Shown: piece after piece, positions 52,601 to 60,585 of the stretch
How the letters are laid out: every line of letters starts with the position of its first letter
Numbering within the stretch: the stretch's first letter is position 1
Assembly (NCBI RefSeq): GCF_029873635.1
Contig: NC_080421.1
Coordinates: 1,178,001 to 1,242,000, forward strand
Direction of reading: 5' to 3'
DNA from: Malania oleifera
Taxonomy: Eukaryota; Streptophyta; Magnoliopsida; Santalales; Ximeniaceae
Length of the DNA: 64,000 nt
Position numbers and translations under genes: made by a program
Notes under the pieces: model-generated
Database searches by the model: none
Seen by the model: only the letters and a program-made list of their open reading frames with translations
What the model was told of the DNA's origin: nothing

Positions 52601-55600
52601 TCCAGCCCTGCCAAACAATCCAACTCTTTCCCAAATCAAAAATCAAAAGGAGATGAAGCAAAGAAAATCAAAAGCAAGAGCAACCTTGTTTGCAGCAGTC
52701 TCGTCCACCATTTTTACCAGAATAATGACACTGAAAACAGCCAAGGAAATTTGGGATTTTTTGAAGCAAGAATATGAAGGAAATGAAAGGGTCAAAGGGA
52801 TGCAAGTGCTGAATTTAATCCGAGAATTTGAGATGCAAAAGATGAAAGAATTAGAAATAGTCAAGGAATATTCTGACAGACTTCTTGGCATTGTCAACAA
52901 GGTAAGACTCCTTGGTATTGATTTTTCTGATTCTAGAATTGTTCAAAAGGTCCCTAGTCACAATTCCTGAAAAGTTTGTGGCTACAATTTCTTCGTTGGA
53001 AAACTCAAAAGATCTATCAAGCATTACCTTGGTAGAATTGTTCAATAGAATGGTGTTGTGGAGAGGAAAAACCGGACAATTATGGAGATGATAAGGTGCT
53101 TGCTTCATGACAAAGGGCTACCAAAGAAATTTTGGGCCGAGGCTGTAAATACAACAATTTTTTTGCTAAAAAGATTGCCAACAAAAACTTTGTTGAAAAA
53201 GACTCCATTTGAAGCATGGTATGGCTATAAACCAAAGTTGCTTAATCTGAAGACATTTGGTTGTCTATGTTTCTCTTACATCCCTCAAGTTAAGAGAGAC
53301 AAATTGGACAAAAGAGCAGAATCTGGGATTTTTTTAGGCTATAGCTCATTTTCAAAGGCCTACAGGATCTACATACCACAAAGCAACAAAGTAATTGTTA
53401 GCCGGGATGTACAATTCCTTGAGTTAGATAACTGGAGTTGGGAGAATGACAAGAAGCTTGAGGTTCAGGAGGAGAATGATGATATGGATGATAAACCTGT
53501 TAGAGGAACCAGATCACTCTCTGACATTTATCAGAGGTGTAATGTTGCTGTAATGGAGCCCGCAGGGTATGAAGAAGCTGCAACTGATTAGAAGTGGAGA
53601 GCAGCAATGAAGGAGGAGCTAAAGATGATTGAAAAGAACCAGACATTGGAGTTGGTAGACAGACCTAAACACAAGAAAGCTATAGGAGTCAAGTGGGTTT
53701 ACATGATGAAGCTCAATCCTGATGGTTTTGTAAACAGGTACAAGGCAAGACTCGTTGTCAACGGATATGCCCAGATGTTTGGGGTAGATTTTTCTGAAAA
53801 TTTTGCCCCAGTTGCCAGGTTGGATACCATAAGGATGTTGCTGGCTCTTGCTGCACAAGAAGGCTAGGTTATACACCAAATGGATGTTAAGTTAGCTTTT
53901 TTGAATGGATACTTGGAGGAAGAAATCTTTGTGGACAACCAAGCTGCAATTTCAATTGCTAATTATCCACTGTTCCTTGGAAAAAAGAAACACTTCAAAA
54001 TAAAATTTAATCTTCTAAGAGAGGTACAAATGGAAGGAGAAGTGCAGCTGACCTATTGCAAAACAGAAAATCAAAGTGCTGATATCCTAACAAAGGCACT
54101 TACAAAGATTAGGTATGAATTCTTGGGGCAGAAGCTTGGTGTATGCAGCTCCAGAGTCAAGGAGGAGTGTTGACTGGCATGACTCATGAAGCTGAATCAG
54201 TTTTATTTGTTGCTATTCCTACAACATTAAATTTGTCAAACTAGGCTTGAGGAGATTGTTGAAGACCATAAATGGCCTTATACAACTTTTGCATACTTTA
54301 CCATCCTCCCTCTGAGCAACATACTCAGGACTCAGGAGGTTGCTCCATGTATAACTCCTCTTTCAAATCTCGGTACAAGAAGTCATTCTTCATGTTCAAC
54401 TGATGTAAGGGCTAATAAAAATTCACTGTCAATGAGATCAATGCAAGAATAAAATTAAATTAAGCAACCAGAGAGGTCTCAAAATAATCAATATCATATG
54501 TTTCGATGTACCCCTTGGCAACCAACCGAGCCTTAAGACATTCGGTAGAGTTGTCAGGAAGATATATGATGGTGTAGACATGACGACACATAACCAACTC
54601 TTTACTAGGAGGAAGATCCTCCAAGTTCCATGTCCCTTGAGTGGTCAAGGAAACCAATTCTACATCCATTGCATGCTTCCACCTAGGGTTAGCAAGTGCT
54701 TTAGCTGTGAAGAAGGGATAGAAACTAAGGAAATAGACAAGGGAAAAGAACCCATAAGACTAAAAAGGTGAAGAACTGAAACATAATGAGTGATAGGATA
54801 AGCAACTAAGGATTGCTGAGCACATGTTCGAGTGCCTTTCAGGTGAGTAATGGGCAGATCCAAGTCACATTGGGATTGATCTCCAGAACTGGAAATCGAA
54901 ACAGTGATGGATAGAGAAGGTGCCTGTATGGTGGCAGTGATGTTTGTGCTTGCTTTCCACTGTTCGTAAACCTTTAATTGTTTATCCGGATCAGTAAAGA
55001 ATGGATTTGGAAGAGGTGCAAAAGATTTCTTGAGGGGGATTAGTGTACGAGCAAGAGGATCAACACAAGAGGGAAGGGCGATAGATCTGTGACGGAATCA
55101 AAACAGATTTATCCAAGGAGGACCTGACATTGGAAAAATAGGGTGTCCTCTCAAAAAATGTGATATCAACACTAACATATTTCCTACTAGTGTGGGAAAA
55201 AAGAAGAGAGAAGAGAAGAAAAGAAAAAGAGAGGAAATAATTGAGCAGCAATTTCGTGGAGTCTACTTACAACTCCAGGTTTGCCCTCTTATATATTAAT
55301 AAAAATAATAAAGTCTTAAGGACAAAAATACCTTCATTAATACAACCTAAATTTTAAAATAACACATTCTTTTCTACCTTTTTTTTTTTTTTTCTGATTT
55401 GACTTATGTTCATAATGCTACTCCTCGGCCCCTTCATCAAAGCTAAAGTTCCTTCTAAGGTTAAGGCATGTCTTTGGATTGTGATCTTTGTTAAAGCTTG
55501 ACATACATTGTTGGTCCACAATCTAATAGTTTAAGCTTTTAGTTTAAGCGGTAATCTAACATGTTATTAGAATTGGTTACTAGGAGGTCCTGGGTTCTAG

Positions 55601-58600
55601 TCTTGTTGCCCTCGTTTATTATGTGGTGTTTAAAAAATTATTATATCCTCTGCAATGACCTCTCCATGTGCTGTTGTGCTGCACCTGCACGTGGGGAGGA
55701 GTGTTAAAGTTTGATATACGTTGTTGGCCCACAGCCTAATAGCTGAAGCTTTTAGGGAAAGTGGTAATTTAACAATCTTGAAAAAAAAAAAAAATACCAT
55801 TGACTTGCATAAGAAACGTAGACCTAACAACTCTCTATCACCTAGTGTGTGTGTGTGTTGTTTGTTTCAGGAGTGGGGTGACTTTTTCACCCGTGTTTTT
55901 ATTTTCTGATTTCTCTTGGATCCCTTGGAGTTAGTTCTTTGGTATTCTTGGAGAGAATTGGGTGTGCCCTTCTTCCCTGAGGTGTTTTTCTTTTTCATGT
56001 TAAGGGGTTTGGAAAGGGGAGCGATAGAAAGGCTTTGTGGCTGTGTTTAATTAAGGCCACCTTTTGGCATATTTGGTTTGAGAGATGCCAGAATTTTTTA
56101 AAACTTGGATATTCTCATCTTTTTTTTTTTGTTTTGGGAGCTAGATTGTTTGGTTTGTTTGCAGAGAGTTGGGTTTTTCCAGAACTAGTGGAAAGTTATT
56201 TTCTTACTTCATTATGGGGATACGAAAGCCGGAAGGAGTAAGGATGCCAGTAGATCGTTTTTTTGTTGTTCTGTGGGGAATTTGGTTGGAAAGGAATGCA
56301 CATCCTTTTCATGGAAAGTGTTTATCCTCGTCATTGCTCTGGAGTATAATTTGGTTTTGGGATCTCTTTGGGCTTTTTCTGCTGGTTGCTTTAAGGGGAT
56401 TTGTTTTTCTGACCTCCAACACAAATAGCTATTTTGGTGTTAGTTTTTTTTTTTTTTGGGAGGATTTCTTGTATCTGCTTTCTTTATTGTTGTCTCTAAC
56501 TCTCTATTGTTGAAATTTCTTTGTTTTTTATAAATAAATAATACATGTAAGGCTTTTGTCAATTTCATGTTTATATTAGGTGGGAATGCCCAAAAAAAGA
56601 AACAGCACAGTTGGAATTTACTTTGGCATACCTCTAAAGCCTTGATGGCAATCTGAATGTTTGATCTAGGACTACAGTTGTAGCTAACAGTGGATTTTGT
56701 ATGACATTTCTCTTGTTCTGCTGATTTCAACTTGATAAGAGAAGAATTCGTTTCCTTTAACCACTGATAATTATTTCTCACCAACTACTGTTTTTTTAGT
56801 TGGGTTTGAGGCTTGGCTTTAGTTGTTGTAACTGAAAAACAGTATCTAAGAAATTGTCACAGGCTTCATGACACTGATGTCTAGCAAGAATTGACTTTGT
56901 TATGGCTATTTTAAGGGTATAAAATCTAATTTTCCATGGGAGACAGAACTTTACAATTTCAATTTTCAAGATGCCTTTTTGTTTGAGTTAAGTTGGATAC
57001 GTTTTCTTAATTTTCTGCATTGACATGCTATTGTTTCTGTTTACGCATATCCTGACCCCTGTTTATATGTTATTAAATGACTCATCCTATCCTATTGCTC
57101 TCTCTCCCTCTCTCTCTCTCTCTCTCTCCAGCTCATATTGGCAACCATGCCAGATCCAAAGCATGGGAAGTCCCCCAGTATTGTAACGGAGGAAAATATC
57201 CAGTTACTCTTTGAAATACAAAAGAAGGTATTCTGAGAGCTTGGAGCTACTTTCAAATGCCATCTTTGTACGCAAAGACAAGATGAAGTTTCCCACCTAA
57301 AATGGCTTGGCTTATGCTTTTGTTATTTTAAGCACCTTCTCATAACTTTTTGCATGGAATGAACTGTCCATTTTTTGCTCATTTTGACAGGTTGATGGTA
57401 TTCGTGCTAATTTTTCTGGTTCAATGGTATCCTTAACTGACATTTGCTTGAAGCCTCTTGGCCAAGATTGCGCCACTCAAAGTATTTTGCAGGTTCATTT
57501 GCATTTCTTTGCATGTATATGTGATCTACAGGTGGCAATAAGTTTTTTGCAATTGTTCTCTCATGTTGTTGGAAAGATCATTTGTAGTTTGGCAATTGTA
57601 CTAATTTTGGAACTCATATTCATCCTGATTTTTGTCTAAATATCTTTTAATATATTACTTTTTTACTGAATTATGTATGTGTAACACCCAATGCATGAGA
57701 CACTATCAACAGTTTGGGAAGGGCATATCGGCAAGATATGCTCAATCTTATTTCCATGCTTCGAGCTTTTGTTTTTGTGATTCAAATCTGTGACCTTTGT
57801 GTTTGGAATTAATACCCTTCCTGTTGAATTATGTCATCAATATTTCTTCTTACTAATATTATGAATCAAATAACTGAAATCATATTTCATTATCTCTTGT
57901 AAACATGGCTGATATGGTGTGCTTCTTGTGTTTTCTTTTATCATTACCTTGATGCAAAACTTTAGCAATCTGGTAATGCTTTCCTTGCTATTTTATTTTA
58001 TCTTATATGTAATGTGAGATATGATGCTTTCTTGTTGGAATAATAGTTTTGTTTTTTCCCCCCTTTTTTCCGCTTGGTGGCAGTACTATAAAATGGACCC
58101 TGAAAATTTTGATGATTATGGAGGAGTTGAACATGCTGAGTACTGTTTTCAGGTACATACATTAAGTATCTTCATGTTGTTTTTACTATTTAATCGGCTG
58201 TTTTTTTTTTGTTATAGTTTGATTCGTTGTGTGCTAAGTAGTTTTCAGTCCATTGGTGGGAAATATCGTTCTTTAGTGATGCATCTCAGACTGCTTATTT
58301 TCACATGGGTTGCATCTTTGGCTGCTTATGAAGCAACTTGCTGATTTAAGCAATTTTTTCCTCTATAATTTCATAAAATTACTAGTGAAGTTTTGATTAC
58401 AAGTACATAAACAACAAAAGCAACAAGCATTGAGCTCCAAGTCCCACTAAGTGGAGTTGGTTACATGAATTCTTTTCTGCCATTGTGCATGACCTTGGTT
58501 AATACCTTTGACAAATGGAGGTCTATCAAATCCTTACCCTATATCCCAGTCCAAGTTATTTAAGGTCTTTCCCTCCCCTTGCTACTACCATTAACATTAA

Positions 58601-60530
58601 CTGGCTCACTTCTTCCCAATAGTGCGCTATTTAGCCTACATTGCTTGTACCTAAAGCATCTATATCGCTCCTCTCTTTTCTTATCTTCTAAATATGTTAT
58701 GCCTAACTTACCATGAATATGCTCATTCTTCGATTTATCTTTTAGAGTTATACCACTCATGTAGCTTAGCATTGTCATCTTTGCAATTTTTACCTTTGGA
58801 TAAGTTGTTTCGTAATTGCTGTTTCTTAGTTGCCCAACATTTTGAGCCATATAGCATAGCTGGCCTTATAGACATCCTATAGAACCTTTAATTTTAAGGT
58901 ATTCTGTGATCACTCAACACTTCTGAAACACTTCTTCATATTTTAGCCTGCTTTAACTTTTGCGTTACATCTTCTTTGATTTATCCTCAACTTGCAGCCT
59001 TGCACAATACGTCCAAGATATTCTACTAGTGCTATTAATTTCTTGATCATCAAGTTCAATCTTTTCTCCAATATTCTTTCTAACATGTCTAAAATTACAT
59101 TTTATATATTTTGATTCATGTCTACTTACTTTACAGACTTTAGATTCTAAAGTTTCTATCCATATATATATATATTGATAGAAAAGCAAATTCATTTGAT
59201 AAAGATAGCATTTACTGGAAGGTAGAGGACATCTCCTTAAAAAAGTTTGATAATCCTCAGGAAAACCAAAAAGAAAATTGCAAAAATAACGAATGACAAA
59301 AACTCAAGACGCCCTTAAAAGAGACTTCCAATTGCGCTGAACTTCTGAAACACACATTCCCTTGAAATTTCCATAGCCCATGCACCATAAAGAAGCCATA
59401 AACAGAATCTTTTTCCACACCAACCAATATGGTAACTTCTTCCCTGCCAATATATGCACATTAAGTTCCTTCCACAAGCCCCAAAACACTGCAAATATAG
59501 CACAATTCCGTAATGCAATTCCTTCGTTCTTCCTCCCAAACCCACAAAAGAAATTGCCAATAACTCCTCCACTGTTCCAGGGCAAACCCAACTTTCTTCA
59601 AAGTAATTAAATAAGTTGTTCCAGATCTTCCATGCATAATCTCAGTGCAGGAAAAGGTGTGAAACAGACTCTGAACAGTTAAAGCACAGCATGCAAATAT
59701 CAGGAAGGAGAGCCTTTAAAAGTTTACTCATCTGCAACAAGTCATTAGTATTTATCCTATTAAGCACAACCAACCAAAGAAACGCTTTGATTTTTGGAGG
59801 AATTTTGACCTTCCATATAACCTTGTAAAGAGGAAAAGAGGAATTTGTCTGAACCAAGAATTCAAAGAAAGATTTACAAGAATAGATTCCACTCTACCTC
59901 TAATTTCAAGATTCATGAATCTATAGACAATATCCTCTGCAAACAACAGGATGTGGTTCAACCTTCAAATTTAACTTCCTTGCAGTTTCTTTAGAAACTA
60001 CATTTGTACTACGAGAATTAAGAACCAAAGTACAAAGCTGCTTGTGACAAATAATCTGAGTCTGAAAAATGATGGTTTGTCTTCAATCTTCATTTTCTTC
60101 AACCTTGTGGGAAGAGATGATAATATGAAGTAAGAAACACCCTTTCATTGCCATCTTCATCTAAATCACTCAGGACTTCTATCTCAACCTTAATTACTTG
60201 GATGGCATCATCGTCATCTTCTTTTTTTCTACAATTTCCATGACTTGCTCAGGGCAGCAGCTTAATTTGCAAAACTCTGACATTTGAAGCACTTGATTGC
60301 TGGTTGGACCTTGGAAGTCATTTTGGAGTACTCTGGAGTCTTTATGTTACCCATTTCCCATTCTATATTAAGGAGGAGGAGGAAGATTAGGGTGCTTTCT
60401 AGGTGCTTTCTAATTTCTATGTTTGAACTAGTCCTGGATTTATCATAAAATATTAACCATTGGCTAACGAGATTGTTCTTCTAGGTAGATGAGATTTAGT
60501 AGGGGCTAGATGTGAGATCTTCGGTATGTA

Positions 60531-60585
<55 letters not shown>

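Noticed and set aside
55587-55625. A tRNA gene
   Set aside because: Only a B-box-like phrase is present; no cloverleaf can be drawn.
55489-55774. Cassandra TRIM or a tRNA-derived SINE
   Set aside because: No 5S rRNA-like segment is visible. The GGTTCTAGTC box-like text lies next to the primer site, and the paired direct repeats with a 5-base duplication fit a miniature LTR element better.
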